From Flagellimonas marinaquae (lineage in GTDB: Bacteria; Bacteroidota; Bacteroidia; Flavobacteriales; Flavobacteriaceae): 64,000 nt of DNA. The DNA is taken from NCBI RefSeq assembly GCF_003992675.1, contig NZ_RZMZ01000005.1, forward strand, positions 1-64,000, read 5' to 3'. Position 1 is the first letter of the stretch. The number at the start of each line of letters is the position of its first letter. A program made the translations under genes and the position numbers. Positions 9,650 to 19,500 of this stretch are shown one piece after another. Under the pieces are notes generated by a model, which was not told where the DNA came from, searched no databases, and was given only the letters and a program-made list of their open reading frames with translations.

Positions 9650-10795
9650 ATGAGCTCGCCAAGCCCTATTTTAACAACCATTATCTTCGTTTTTGCCCTT
9701 CAGGCAATTGTTTTGGGCGTTTTGCTATTGACCAAACGTCCACGGAAACAGTCCAACATATTCCTATCACTTCTGATATTCTTTTTTGCGCTGATGGCAC
9801 TCAATATTGCGGTGGTCAACGTTTTATGGAGCCGCGACATGATGGATATCTTCCGGTATGTACAATTGGAACTCTTATTTGGTATTGGCCCTGCGTTGTA
9901 TTTCTATACCAAAAGTGTTACCGATAAGGCATTCACCTTTTCAAAAAAGGACGCCCTCCATTTTGTTCCAGTCGCATTGGAGTTTATTTTTTACAGAACG
10001 GCATTTTACCATTTGGGTGCGGACGGGCTCTACCAAACACCGGCTCATCCATACACCAAAATTTACCTTGTGGAACAGTGGCTGGGCAGCTTATCGATAG
10101 TCATCTACGCTATCATTTCGTTAAGGTTGCTATTCCGGTACCAATCGTGGTTAAAACAGCACTATTCCAATCTGGAAAACAAATCGCTAAGATGGCTACA
10201 ACTTCCCATTATTATCTATGCTTTGTTTTGGATTGGTTGGAACTTCTTTGGTGAGGTTGACAAGTACTTTTTTGACAAATCCCTGAAGGAGTATTTCATC
10301 CTTCCCACTTTTGTGGGGTTGGCAGCAGTCACCTGCTGGATTGGTTTTAAAGGCTATCTAAAAACGCAAACAGAAACCTCTGGTTATGCTTCCCAAAAAC
10401 CAAAACCCAGTTCGGATGACCCAAATCCAGAATTAGCAAAGAAACTTACTGCATTGATGGACAAGGAAAGACCATATTTGAACCCAGAACTGGACCTCAA
10501 CAGGTTGGCAGAACTATTGGAGGCGAATCCAAAACAGGTATCGTACACCATTAACCGAAGCTTCTCCAAGAATTTTTATGAATACGTGAACAGCTATCGC
10601 ATTGAAGCCTTTAAACAATCGGTCACCAAACCGGAAAACAAAAAATTGACCCTGCTCGGTCTTGCGTTTGAATGCGGATTTAACTCCAAGTCCACATTTA
10701 ATGATGTCTTCAAAAAAGCAACGGGAAAAACCCCAAGTCAATACGCCAAGCAGCTCAAAAACAAGTCCGAAAAGAAGCAGTCGGTCGTTTCGTAG
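9650..10795 (+). CDS. Multi-pass membrane AraC-family transcriptional regulator
   Basis: The 381-residue product has about seven hydrophobic helices in residues 5-235 (for example ILTTIIFVFALQAIVLGVLLL and LPIIIYALFWIGWNFF). A polar linker follows, and then an AraC/XylS double HTH from about 275 to 370 (LDLNRLAELLEANPKQVSYTIN and LAFECGFNSKSTFNDVFKKATGKTPSQY). It is therefore a membrane-tethered DNA-binding regulator, a common Bacteroidota architecture. The next gene, an S41 peptidase, starts 38 bp downstream on the same strand and may be cotranscribed. The signal and target are unknown. The gene diverges from the glucan-locus regulator across a 240-bp gap. Confidence 0.85.
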   Translation: MSSPSPILTTIIFVFALQAIVLGVLLLTKRPRKQSNIFLSLLIFFFALMALNIAVVNVLWSRDMMDIFRYVQLELLFGIGPALYFYTKSVTDKAFTFSKKDALHFVPVALEFIFYRTAFYHLGADGLYQTPAHPYTKIYLVEQWLGSLSIVIYAIISLRLLFRYQSWLKQHYSNLENKSLRWLQLPIIIYALFWIGWNFFGEVDKYFFDKSLKEYFILPTFVGLAAVTCWIGFKGYLKTQTETSGYASQKPKPSSDDPNPELAKKLTALMDKERPYLNPELDLNRLAELLEANPKQVSYTINRSFSKNFYEYVNSYRIEAFKQSVTKPENKKLTLLGLAFECGFNSKSTFNDVFKKATGKTPSQYAKQLKNKSEKKQSVVS

Positions 10796-10833
10796 CGGAT
10801 GCAACCCTAGTTTTGCGGAAAATTTTGAATTTG

Positions 10834-12234
10834 ATGAAAGCTATTATCAACCCCAGAATCCTTCTGTTCCAAATTTGCTTGGTGACCCATTTATCCTGCA
10901 CCATGCTTCGTGCCCAAGACCATTTCACCAAAAATGAAGTTTTGGAGGATATGGCGTTTCTCTGGAAATCTTTGGAAGAAGCACATTTTGATCTATATGC
11001 CTATACACCCAAGGAGGAGTTTGAAAAGAATTACAACCGTGTCAAAAACACCATTTCAAAAGACAGTTTAAGTCTATTGGAGGCCACTTCCATCTTTCAA
11101 AAAGTAATCTCAAAGGCTGACAATGGCCATACTGAAATAGGGTTCCCTGGAAAATCCTATGGAAGCTATGCCTATAGCGGTGGCACACTTTTCCCACTGG
11201 AAATTGCTCTTGAAAATGGGAAGGCGTTGGTCCGAAAAAATTGGTCGGGCAACCATATCCCCACCGGAGCTGAAATCTTGAGCATCAATCATATTCCCAT
11301 TTCAGAAATCCTAGCTGAAATGTACACGTTGATTTCCGCTGAACGCCCTTATTTTAAAAATGCGAAAATAGAACTGTACTCGTTCCCCAGGCTCTATTGG
11401 CAGCTATACGGCAGGCAAGATAATTTTGAAATCAAATTTAAGTCCAATGACATTACAAAAACCCAAACGGTTGCTGCAGTTGGTTTGATTGAGGGTTACG
11501 AAATGAAACGAACCGAATTGTTCAACCGGGAAAGGTCGCTTCAATTTATAGGAGAATCGGCATACCTCGTCACAGGTGATTTTAGTGGTGATGAAACAAA
11601 GTTCAAAAGGTTTATGGATTCCTCTTTTGCACAAATAAAGGACCGAAAGAGCAAAAACCTCATCGTTGATTTAAGAAATAACGGCGGAGGTCACAATGCC
11701 TTCAGTGATTACCTGGTTTCGTATTTTGCGGACACTACATTTCGATGGAATTCGAGCTACCAACTGAAAACCAGTAAATTTTTAAAGGAACACGCCAGGC
11801 AACATTACGACACCACCAGTGCGTTTTGGAAAGAAGCACTATCGCATGAAAACGGAGAAATTTACAACTACGATTTTGGGGATTATCAACCACAACCGCC
11901 ATCCAAGCGATTTTCTGGCAAAGTCTATGTTTTGGTCAACAGACAGTCGCATTCACAAGCCACGGTTACTGCAGCACAAATACAGGATTATGGCTTCGGG
12001 ACCATTGTTGGGGAAGAAACTGGGGAATATGCTTCCCTTTACGCCTCTATGTTCGAATTTAAATTACCTCACACACAAATCCCGGTAAGTGTTTCCAAAG
12101 GAAAAATGGTTCGGGTAAGTGGAAGCACCAAAGAAGAAGGTGTTGTTCCAGATATCTACATCAAGGATCATTTGTTGGATGACAAAGATGAGATTTTGGA
12201 GGGCTTACTTGAAAAGATCAGCGAATCCGATTAG
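10834..12234 (+). CDS. S41 family (C-terminal processing) peptidase, exported
   Basis: I chose the ATG at 10834, since a longer frame would begin on a TTG at 10813 and the ATG gives a clean signal peptide (MKAIINPRILLFQICL to LRAQ). The 466-residue product carries the S41 core: LIVDLRNNGGGHNAFSDYLV, then VLVNRQSHSQATVTAAQIQDYGFG with the likely nucleophile Ser, and GEETGEYAS. No PDZ domain is obvious; the N-terminal region resembles the tri-helical part of non-CPP S41 enzymes. It follows the AraC gene by 38 bp. Its substrate is unknown. A hairpin overlapping its last codons probably ends transcription. Confidence 0.85.
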   Translation: MKAIINPRILLFQICLVTHLSCTMLRAQDHFTKNEVLEDMAFLWKSLEEAHFDLYAYTPKEEFEKNYNRVKNTISKDSLSLLEATSIFQKVISKADNGHTEIGFPGKSYGSYAYSGGTLFPLEIALENGKALVRKNWSGNHIPTGAEILSINHIPISEILAEMYTLISAERPYFKNAKIELYSFPRLYWQLYGRQDNFEIKFKSNDITKTQTVAAVGLIEGYEMKRTELFNRERSLQFIGESAYLVTGDFSGDETKFKRFMDSSFAQIKDRKSKNLIVDLRNNGGGHNAFSDYLVSYFADTTFRWNSSYQLKTSKFLKEHARQHYDTTSAFWKEALSHENGEIYNYDFGDYQPQPPSKRFSGKVYVLVNRQSHSQATVTAAQIQDYGFGTIVGEETGEYASLYASMFEFKLPHTQIPVSVSKGKMVRVSGSTKEEGVVPDIYIKDHLLDDKDEILEGLLEKISESD

Positions 12235-12260
12235 ATGTACTTCATCCATCGGATTTTTTT
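12224..12260 (+). terminator. Rho-independent terminator after the S41 peptidase
   Basis: The arms AATCCGAT (12224-12231) and ATCGGATT (12248-12255) pair across a 16-base loop and run into a T tract up to 12260. The 5' arm lies in the last codons of the peptidase gene. It stands between two convergent genes. Confidence 0.7.
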
Positions 12261-12275
12261 CAGTGAATGACGGCA

Positions 12276-13040
12276 CTACAATTCCCGGATTTTGATATTC
12301 CGAAACCAAGTTTCAAAGTACCAATATTGCAACGCTATTTGCCCGGAAGTGGTTTTTCCGAACTCAGGATATTTGGAAAAATGGGACGCAGCTACCTTAT
12401 CCTTCCACTCAGGTGACGTCAGGTCCTCTTCTGCCGTAAGCTCACCGTTGAGATAGAACTCGATTTTACCATCCTTTTGTTTGATGGTCGTCTTGTTCCA
12501 ATCTCCTTGTTTCACCTCAACTTTATGCTGTTGTGGCAGAAAAACGTAAAGGCACCCTGGCCTTTTTTCGGACACATCGTAGTCCATATGGTCAGCTCCC
12601 AAGATTTGATACTCCGGACCGCTTTGCCATGCCGTAGGAACATGGGGCAGTTCCTGAACGTTGATAAATATGCCACTATTTCCGTTGCCGATTACCTTCC
12701 ATTCGAGGGACAACTCATAATTTTCGTATGTCTTATCGGTAACCAAGTCGCCGGCCGTCAAAGATTCATCATTGGGGTTGCTATGCAGGGTGCCGTCCAC
12801 CACTTCCCAAACCGACTGGGCACCAGCTTCGTTGTACAAATGCCAACCGTTCATGGTTTCCCCATCAAATAACAATTCCCAACCCGCTTCTTGCTCCACC
12901 TCCAATAATTGGTTGTGAACCGCATTTTCTATTGCGGCTTTTTTAGTACGCCACGTCTCGGAAACCTCGTTTTTCTTTTCATTTTTACAGGATACCAATA
13001 GAAAAAGCGTTAGTAGGCATCCAGTAATCATCTTATGCAT
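12276..13040 (-). CDS. DUF1080 (3-keto-disaccharide hydrolase-like) lipoprotein
   Basis: The 254-residue protein has a lipoprotein signal with lipobox LLVSC and one DUF1080 domain of the concanavalin-like jelly-roll type from about residue 50 to the end. Typical blocks are GWELLFDGETMNGWHLYN, NYELSLEWKV, GNSGIFINVQE and AWQSGPEYQILG. The family includes enzymes acting on 3-keto-glucosides, so a role in sugar breakdown at the envelope is plausible but not shown. It is a single gene, convergent with the S41 peptidase and divergent from thioredoxin. Confidence 0.85.
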   Translation of the reverse strand: MHKMITGCLLTLFLLVSCKNEKKNEVSETWRTKKAAIENAVHNQLLEVEQEAGWELLFDGETMNGWHLYNEAGAQSVWEVVDGTLHSNPNDESLTAGDLVTDKTYENYELSLEWKVIGNGNSGIFINVQELPHVPTAWQSGPEYQILGADHMDYDVSEKRPGCLYVFLPQQHKVEVKQGDWNKTTIKQKDGKIEFYLNGELTAEEDLTSPEWKDKVAASHFSKYPEFGKTTSGQIALQYWYFETWFRNIKIREL

Positions 13041-13135
13041 GTGCAGTCAGTTTTGTTTAGTTGTGCAGCGACTAAAGATAGAAAAAGAATCGGACCCTGC
13101 ACTACCCTCTGTCCTCAAGCCAATTAAAGCCAAAG

Positions 13136-13149
13136 GTGACCTAGGTCAC
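13136..13149. promoter_or_regulatory. 14-bp perfect palindrome upstream of thioredoxin
   Basis: GTGACCTAGGTCAC is a perfect palindrome. It extends outward to CCAAAG on the left and CTTTGG on the right with one extra base, giving an almost symmetric element at 13130-13154. It lies 52 bp before the thioredoxin ATG and about 95 bp upstream of the divergent DUF1080 gene, a position suited to an operator. The binding protein is unknown. Confidence 0.45.
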
Positions 13150-13200
13150 TTTGGAAAAATACCAGTGTTTGTAAATTGCAGGCACTAATTTTTGAAAACG

Positions 13201-13500
13201 ATGAAAGGAAATTTTACAGCTTTGATCAACAGCGACCAGTTAACGCTTATCGATTTTTCGGCGGAGTGGTGCGGACCTTGTAAAATGTTGGCTCCCATTT
13301 TAAAGCAAGTCAAGGACGAGATGGGCGAAGATTTAAAAATTGTAAAAATAGATGTGGACAAAAACCAAAATCTGGCAAATACCTATCAAGTAAGGGGTGT
13401 CCCTACCTTGATCTTCTTTAAAAATGGAAAGCAGCTTTGGAGGAAATCGGGCGTACTTCAAAAAGGGGAACTCGTACAATTGGCCAAGTCCCTCCTGTAA
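13201..13500 (+). CDS. trxA: Thioredoxin
   Basis: This is a compact cytoplasmic thioredoxin of 99 residues counted from the ATG at 13201; a TTG three codons earlier is possible but less likely. The redox motif WCGPC is present in FSAEWCGPCKMLAPI, and the cis-proline loop is RGVPTLIFF. No signal peptide is present, so it acts in the cytosol as a dithiol/disulfide reductant. It stands next to two universal stress proteins on the opposite strand, and together they look like a small stress cluster. The perfect palindrome at 13136-13149 lies in its upstream region and could regulate it. Confidence 0.92.
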   Translation: MKGNFTALINSDQLTLIDFSAEWCGPCKMLAPILKQVKDEMGEDLKIVKIDVDKNQNLANTYQVRGVPTLIFFKNGKQLWRKSGVLQKGELVQLAKSLL

Positions 13501-13502
13501 AC

Positions 13503-14363
13503 TCATTCAAACAGATGGACCACCATAAAAGGTACCCTGGTATTGAAGGCTACTTTTTTGATTACGGGTTCGCGGGTCAACTTCTTAAAGAATGAATGGT
13601 CTTGGTGGATCATTACCAACATATCGATGGTGCCATCCTGCTGCACCAGCTTTTGAATAGTATTGGTGACCGAAGTCTCCTTTTCCACTTCCACAAACTC
13701 GTGGTCTATGGTCGCTACCTTTTTTTGCAACGCCTCCTTGGATGCCCTTTGAGCATCGGTCATATCTTCAGGGTTGCCTACGTAAACGATGCGCAATTTG
13801 GCTTTAAAGTTGACCGGAAGGTTCAATAAAGGTTGTAGTTCGTAATTCTCAAAAAGGTGCTCATAACCAGTGGCCAGCATTAGTGAGTCCAATTCACCAT
13901 CGGTCTGATAGTCTTCCGGAACTGCAATAATGGGACAAAAATCGATTTCTTGAATCACCTCGTAGGTATTGCTGCCCATAAACACTTCTTTAAGACCTGA
14001 CACCCCTTTGGTTCCCATAATGACATAATCAACCTCTTCCTTGTAGACCGTTTTTCCAATGGCATTCACCAGAGTAGCCTGCTCAGATCGGGGAATAAAA
14101 TTATGATTGGGATTTTTGTCCAATGCGTTGATTTTTTCCATCTCCCGTTTCAAATCCCGCTCCGATTGTTCTTTCATCAAGTTGTATAATCGGGTATCAT
14201 TGTACCTGGCCATTTTTGTGGATAAACCGGAAGCACCCACCTGAAATGAATTCAAGATAAAGAAATCACAAGGGTCGTCCTTGAAAACTGCCAAGGCATA
14301 CACAATGGCGTTCCAAGAATTTTTGGAAAAATCTGTTGGCAATATGATTCGTTTCTTTTTCAT
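13503..14363 (-). CDS. Universal stress protein, tandem UspA domains (copy 1)
   Basis: The 286-residue protein has a full N-terminal Usp fold starting KRIILPTDFSKNSWNAI and a signature VDYVIMGTKGVSGLKEVFMGS with a nucleotide-loop-like GTKG, followed by a second, more divergent half. It lies 4 bp downstream of a second Usp gene of similar size and design, so the pair is almost surely one transcript and arose by duplication. Usp proteins bind ATP or other ligands and protect cells in stress or stationary phase; the specific role is unknown. It converges on thioredoxin with only 2 bp between the stops. Confidence 0.9.
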   Translation of the reverse strand: MKKKRIILPTDFSKNSWNAIVYALAVFKDDPCDFFILNSFQVGASGLSTKMARYNDTRLYNLMKEQSERDLKREMEKINALDKNPNHNFIPRSEQATLVNAIGKTVYKEEVDYVIMGTKGVSGLKEVFMGSNTYEVIQEIDFCPIIAVPEDYQTDGELDSLMLATGYEHLFENYELQPLLNLPVNFKAKLRIVYVGNPEDMTDAQRASKEALQKKVATIDHEFVEVEKETSVTNTIQKLVQQDGTIDMLVMIHQDHSFFKKLTREPVIKKVAFNTRVPFMVVHLFE

Positions 14364-14367
14364 GGGT

Positions 14368-15216
14368 TCATCTTTTTATGTTTTGCATTACCATAAATGG
14401 TATCTTAATCTTGAGCCCCAGCAGATCTACCGTGGACCTGTACAACATGTCCTCAAAAAAGGAATGCCTGGAATTCATCATCACCAACATGCCTACCTCC
14501 TTTTGTTGGATATGCTCCAGAATGACTTCAGCCTTATTTTTCACAGGAGTAGTTTCAAAGCTTAGATAGGGTTTGGTCAGCGTGCCCTCCAAAAACAGCT
14601 TGTTATCTTCCTGCCTTGGACTGAGTTCTTCAAAATCAGTGATATACAAACAATGTATCTTGGACTTAAACTTGCCGGCCAAATCGCCCAACAATTTCAA
14701 TTCCCTTCGTTTGTAGGGCAACATATAGTCTGTGGGGAAAAGGATCGCCTTGGGCTGCCGGTACTCAAAATTTTCGGGTATGGCCAACACTGGGCATTTT
14801 ACATATTTGAAAATCTCAATGGTATAGCTTCCGAAGGTGGTTTTGTGGTCGCTGGTTTCCCCTTTGGTCCCCATGATGATCAAATCGATGTTCATCTCGT
14901 CCACAAAATCATTTACCGCGTCCACTAGATTATCCATACGGGCCACGGTCTCAAAATTATGCAAAGGGTTTGGTGGCTCGCCCAGTACGGTATCCACCAA
15001 GTTGTCCAATTTTTTTTGGGTTTCCTCCCGTTTTAACTCCTTCATTTTTTCGAGCTCCTCTTTCGGAGTAGTTTTATAGTGACCATAGACTTCCTCTCCA
15101 TAGGCATGGAGCACAAAAAAACAGGCGCGCTCACATTTGTATAACTGTTGTGCATACTCAAGGGCGTGCAAGGCGTTTTTTGAAAAATCGGTAGGAATCA
15201 ATATCGTTTTCATCAC
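14368..15216 (-). CDS. Universal stress protein, tandem UspA domains (copy 2)
   Basis: The 282-residue protein is the first gene of a two-gene Usp unit. It begins MMKTILIPTDFSKNALHALEYA, and its nucleotide-loop region reads IDLIIMGTKGETSDHKTTFGSYT, close to the G-2x-G-9x-G(S/T) pattern of ATP-binding Usp proteins. The second half (residues about 150-282) is a diverged Usp domain. The start could be either of two adjacent ATGs (15216 or 15213). It is a cytoplasmic stress protein; the ligand is unknown. Confidence 0.9.
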   Translation of the reverse strand: MMKTILIPTDFSKNALHALEYAQQLYKCERACFFVLHAYGEEVYGHYKTTPKEELEKMKELKREETQKKLDNLVDTVLGEPPNPLHNFETVARMDNLVDAVNDFVDEMNIDLIIMGTKGETSDHKTTFGSYTIEIFKYVKCPVLAIPENFEYRQPKAILFPTDYMLPYKRRELKLLGDLAGKFKSKIHCLYITDFEELSPRQEDNKLFLEGTLTKPYLSFETTPVKNKAEVILEHIQQKEVGMLVMMNSRHSFFEDMLYRSTVDLLGLKIKIPFMVMQNIKR

Positions 15217-15398
15217 AATGCGGTTTTGTCAAATATACTGGGCGGCTAGTCGATACAAAATGATTTTGGTCAACCCGTGAAAAGTAAAAAGTTAACATTC
15301 TCAAGCCAATTTTGCGTTTTAGCCCTCTATTTCCGTCGTTAACCTATAACTTATGGACGTTCAAAGGATTCCCATGTTAAAATAGGACTGGTAATTGG

Positions 15399-15427
15399 TT
15401 GGGTACAAATGGTAAACTTTATCTTTG
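15399..15427 (+). promoter_or_regulatory. Bacteroidota-type promoter of the RND efflux operon
   Basis: TTG at 15399-15401 (-33) and TATCTTTG at 15420-15427 (-7, matching TAnnTTTG) are 18 bp apart. A start site near 15434 would leave a leader of about 38 bases before the adaptor ATG at 15472. Confidence 0.55.
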
Positions 15428-15471
15428 AAGTTGAGCTATTTAAAAAAAATAGTACCTATCCACCAAGCCAA

Positions 15472-16548
15472 ATGAAAGTTAGAACTATTGTGTATATCCT
15501 ACTGATCGTAGGTGTGGGCGCGTTGATAGCCTATAGAATCAAATCCAATGCCGAAATTGGGAAATCAAACAATTCCGGCCCAATGGTTCCTACTGTGACC
15601 GGAATGATTTTAAGGCCACAGAGCTTTAAGGACAATATCGCCCTAGCTGGAACGCTGGAAGCAGATGAACAAGTAGAGATACGCAGTGAGGTATCGGGCG
15701 TTGTTGAAAGCATCAACTTTGACGAAGGTAGCAAGGTATCGGAAGGACAAGTTCTTTTTAAAGTGAACGATATTGAGCTCCGTGCCCAACTTTCCAAAGC
15801 GTTGACCGCTAAAAAATTGGCTTCCGAAAATGAAAGAAGGGCAAAACTCTTATTGGAAAAGCAAGCCATTAGCCAAGAAGAATACGATATTGCCAGTGCT
15901 GATTACCAATCAGCTAACGCAGAAGCGGAATTGATAGAGGCCCAGCTTTCCAAAACCATCATACGGGCCCCTTTTTCCGGTACCATCGGACTCCGCTCCA
16001 TCTCCAAAGGCACTTATGTGACCCCTACCACCGTAGTAGCAAAACTGGTCAATACGGACGAACTTAAAATTACTTTTTCTGTTCCCGAAAAATATGCATC
16101 ACAAGTAAGGGTCGGCACGGTTTTGACTTTTACCACCTCAGATTCCAAAGAAGATCACAATGCCACTATTTATGCCATTGACCCGGAAGTGGACATTACC
16201 ACAAGAACACTTCGGATGAGGGCCATTATGGACAATCGTGAAAATAAATTATATCCGGGCGCTTACGCTAGCGTGCAGCTCCCCCTAGAAACTGTAAACG
16301 ACGCCCTATTGGTGCCATCGGAATCCCTGATTCCTGTCCAGAACGGAAAAAGAATCTTTATTTTGGAAAATGGCAAGGCCAAAGAGATAGATGTTGAAAT
16401 CGGTGCAAGAACCGGCAAAGCCGTTCGTATTTTGAGCAACTTGAACCCTGGGGACACAGTTTTGACCTATGGGGTGATGGCCCTTCAGAATGGTTCCCCC
16501 GTGGATGTAGTATTGGAAGAGTTTGAACCTTTGACCCAAAACCAATGA
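15472..16548 (+). CDS. RND efflux periplasmic adaptor (HlyD/MFP family)
   Basis: The start is the ATG at 15472 (MKVRTIVYILLIVGVGALIAY), which gives one N-terminal membrane anchor; a longer frame upstream lacks a better start. The 358-residue product shows the adaptor layout: a lipoyl half (VSGVVESINFDEGSKVSEGQVLF), an alpha-helical hairpin (LSKALTAKKLASENERRAKLL), a second lipoyl half (IIRAPFSGTIGLR), a beta-barrel, and a membrane-proximal domain. It links the inner-membrane pump to TolC. It overlaps the pump gene by 4 bp (ATGA), indicating translational coupling. Confidence 0.92.
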   Translation: MKVRTIVYILLIVGVGALIAYRIKSNAEIGKSNNSGPMVPTVTGMILRPQSFKDNIALAGTLEADEQVEIRSEVSGVVESINFDEGSKVSEGQVLFKVNDIELRAQLSKALTAKKLASENERRAKLLLEKQAISQEEYDIASADYQSANAEAELIEAQLSKTIIRAPFSGTIGLRSISKGTYVTPTTVVAKLVNTDELKITFSVPEKYASQVRVGTVLTFTTSDSKEDHNATIYAIDPEVDITTRTLRMRAIMDNRENKLYPGAYASVQLPLETVNDALLVPSESLIPVQNGKRIFILENGKAKEIDVEIGARTGKAVRILSNLNPGDTVLTYGVMALQNGSPVDVVLEEFEPLTQNQ

Positions 16549-19500
16549 ACCTCTCGACCATAAGTATTAAAAGACCCGTTCTCACCATTGTGATGAACAT
16601 AACCATTATTCTTTTCGGAATTATTGGTTACACTTTTCTTGGGGTACGGGAATTTCCATCCATTGACCCTGCCGTGGTTTCCGTTCGCACAAACTATTCG
16701 GGTGCCAATGCCGATATTATCGAATCCCAAATCACAGAGCCTTTGGAAAAGGCCATCAATTCCATAGACGGGATACGAAATATCACTTCATCCAGTGTTC
16801 AGGGAGCCAGTTCCATAACCATAGAATTTGAACTTGACAAAGACTTGGAAGCTGCTGCAAACGATGTTCGGGACAAAGTTTCCCAAGCCCGCAGAAGTCT
16901 GCCCGAAGACTTGGATGCCCCTCCCGTGGTTTCCAAAGCGGATGCTGATGCGGACAGGATTATCTCCATGACCATCCAAAGCGATAATAAAAATATCTTG
17001 GAGCTTTCCGATTATGCTGAAAATGTTATCTCACAACGGATAGAGACCATTCCCGGTGTAAGTGGCGTACAAATCTGGGGACAGCGAAGGTATGCCATGC
17101 GGTTATGGATAGACCCCTTGAAATTGGCCTCCTACGGACTTACCGTGGCCGATGTACGTGCTGCCCTTTTAGCACAGAACATTGAGCTGCCCTCCGGAAA
17201 ACTTACGGGCGAAAATACCGAACTAACGGTAAAAACCCTTGGGAATCTCAATACAGAGGAAGAATTCAACAATATTATCATCTTGGCCGATGGCGAAAAA
17301 TTGGTGCAGCTCAGCGATATAGGACGGGCCAGTCTGGAAGGAGAGAACATGGAAACCAAAATGAGCGATTCCGGACAGCCCATGGTCGCCATAGCCGTGG
17401 TTCCCCAACCCGGTACCAATTATCTCGAAATCGCGGATGCATTTTATAAGGAGTACGAAAAACTTCAAAAAGATCTTCCAGAAGATTTTAAGCTCAACAT
17501 CGTTATAGACGACACCGTTTTTGTTAAAAAAGCCGTGACAGAGGTAGCCGAGACCATTTTAATATCCATTGTTCTGGTCATCTTGGTGATTTACCTATTT
17601 TTCCGAAACTGGTCATTGGCGCTTCGACCTTTGTTGGACATTCCAGTTTCCTTGATTGCCACCTTCTTTTTTATGTGGCTTTTGGGCTTCTCCGTGAACG
17701 TACTTACGCTTTTGGCCATAGTACTCGCCACCGGATTGGTGGTGGACGATGGGATTGTGGTCACCGAGAACATCTACAAAAAAATCGAAGAGGGAATGAA
17801 CCCCATCGAAGCGGCCATAAAAGGTTCCAAGGAAATCTTTTTTGCCGTCATTTCCATTTCCATCACACTGGCAGCAGTGTTCCTTCCCGTGATTTTTTTG
17901 GAAGGATTTGTGGGTCGTCTGTTTCGGGAATTTGGTGTTGTACTCGGCACCGCGGTCCTCGTTTCGGCCTTTGTTTCCCTTACGTTGACACCTATGTTAA
18001 ATGCTTATCTGACAAAACCCGGAAAGCAAAGTCGTTCCAAGTTCTATCAGGTCACCGAAAAATATTTTGTGGCCATGAACGAATCCTATAAAAGTGCCCT
18101 GGAAAAATTTATGCGACGAAAATGGCTCAGTTTCCCTATCCTTATCGGATGTATCGGGTTGATTGTGCTATTCTATTCCTTACTTCAGAAGGAGACTGCC
18201 CCTTATGATGACCGTAGCTTTGTCCGTTTGAGCGTTTCGGCGCCCGAAGGATCGTCCTACGAATACATGGATAAATTGATGACGGGCATTACGGAACTCA
18301 TCAATGATTCCATTCCCGAAAAAAAGGTCAGCCTTATTTTGACCTCACCCGGATTCGGAACATCGTCGGTAAACAGTGGTCGCGCCAACGTGGCACTGGT
18401 AGAGCCCAGCGAAAGGGAGCGTTCCCAACACGAAATTGCTGAAGACCTCGGGCGTTGGGCCAAAGCCTTCGTAGGCGGACGATCCAATGTATCGGAAAGA
18501 CCGACCATTTCGGTGAACCGTCGTGGCGGACCGCCTATCCAATTCATCATTCAGGCCAAAAACTTCCAAAAATTGGAAGAAAAAGTCCCTGAATTTATGG
18601 CCGAAGCGGAAAAAGACCCCACATTCTCCTTTGTAGATGTCAACCTCAAGTTCAACAAACCCGAAATTTATGTGTCCATTGACCGCGAGAAGGCCGAAAG
18701 CTTAGGGGTTTCCGTTCGGGATGTAGCACAAACTTTACAACTCTCTTTAAGTGGACAACGGTTTGGTTATTTTTTGATGAACGGAAAACAATATCAAGTC
18801 ATTGGACAGTTTGATAAGCAAGATCGGAACGAACCCACGGACCTTACTTCCATTTTTGTAAAGAACGATGAGGGCCAGCTCATACAGTTGGACAACTTGG
18901 TGACCACCGAAGAACATAGCAGTCCACCACAATTGTTCCACAACAACCGGTATATGTCGGCCACTGTTTCGGCCAACCTTGCGCCTGGCAAGAGTATTGG
19001 GGATGGCATTGACGCCATGAATGCCATAAAGGATAGAGTGTTGGATGATACCTTTACCACAGATCTTGGTGGGGAGTCACGTGATTTTGTAGAGAGTAGT
19101 TCCAACACAGCATTTGCCTTTGGCTTGGCCTTTCTACTCATATTTTTGATTTTGGCTGCACAGTTTGAAAGCTTCATTGACCCTATCATTATAATTTTGA
19201 CGGTTCCCATGGCTGTAGCTGGAGCCATGTTTTCGCTTTGGCTGTTCGGTGAGACTTGGAACATTTTTAGTCAGATTGGGACCATTATGCTGATTGGTCT
19301 GGTTACCAAAAATGGTATTCTAATCGTTGAATTTGCCAATCAGTTGCAGGAAGAAAATGAAGATTTGACCAAAATGGAAGCTATTATGAAAGCATCTGTT
19401 TCCCGATTACGTCCCATTTTGATGACCAGCCTTACCATCGCCTTGGGAGCATTGCCCATTGCTTTATCACTGGGAGCGGCATCCACCAGTCGTACCGGAA

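Noticed and set aside
17675-18091. 138-codon open frame on the + strand overlapping the RND pump
   Set aside because: It is in another frame of a gene with clear family motifs; its product shows no recognisable pattern.
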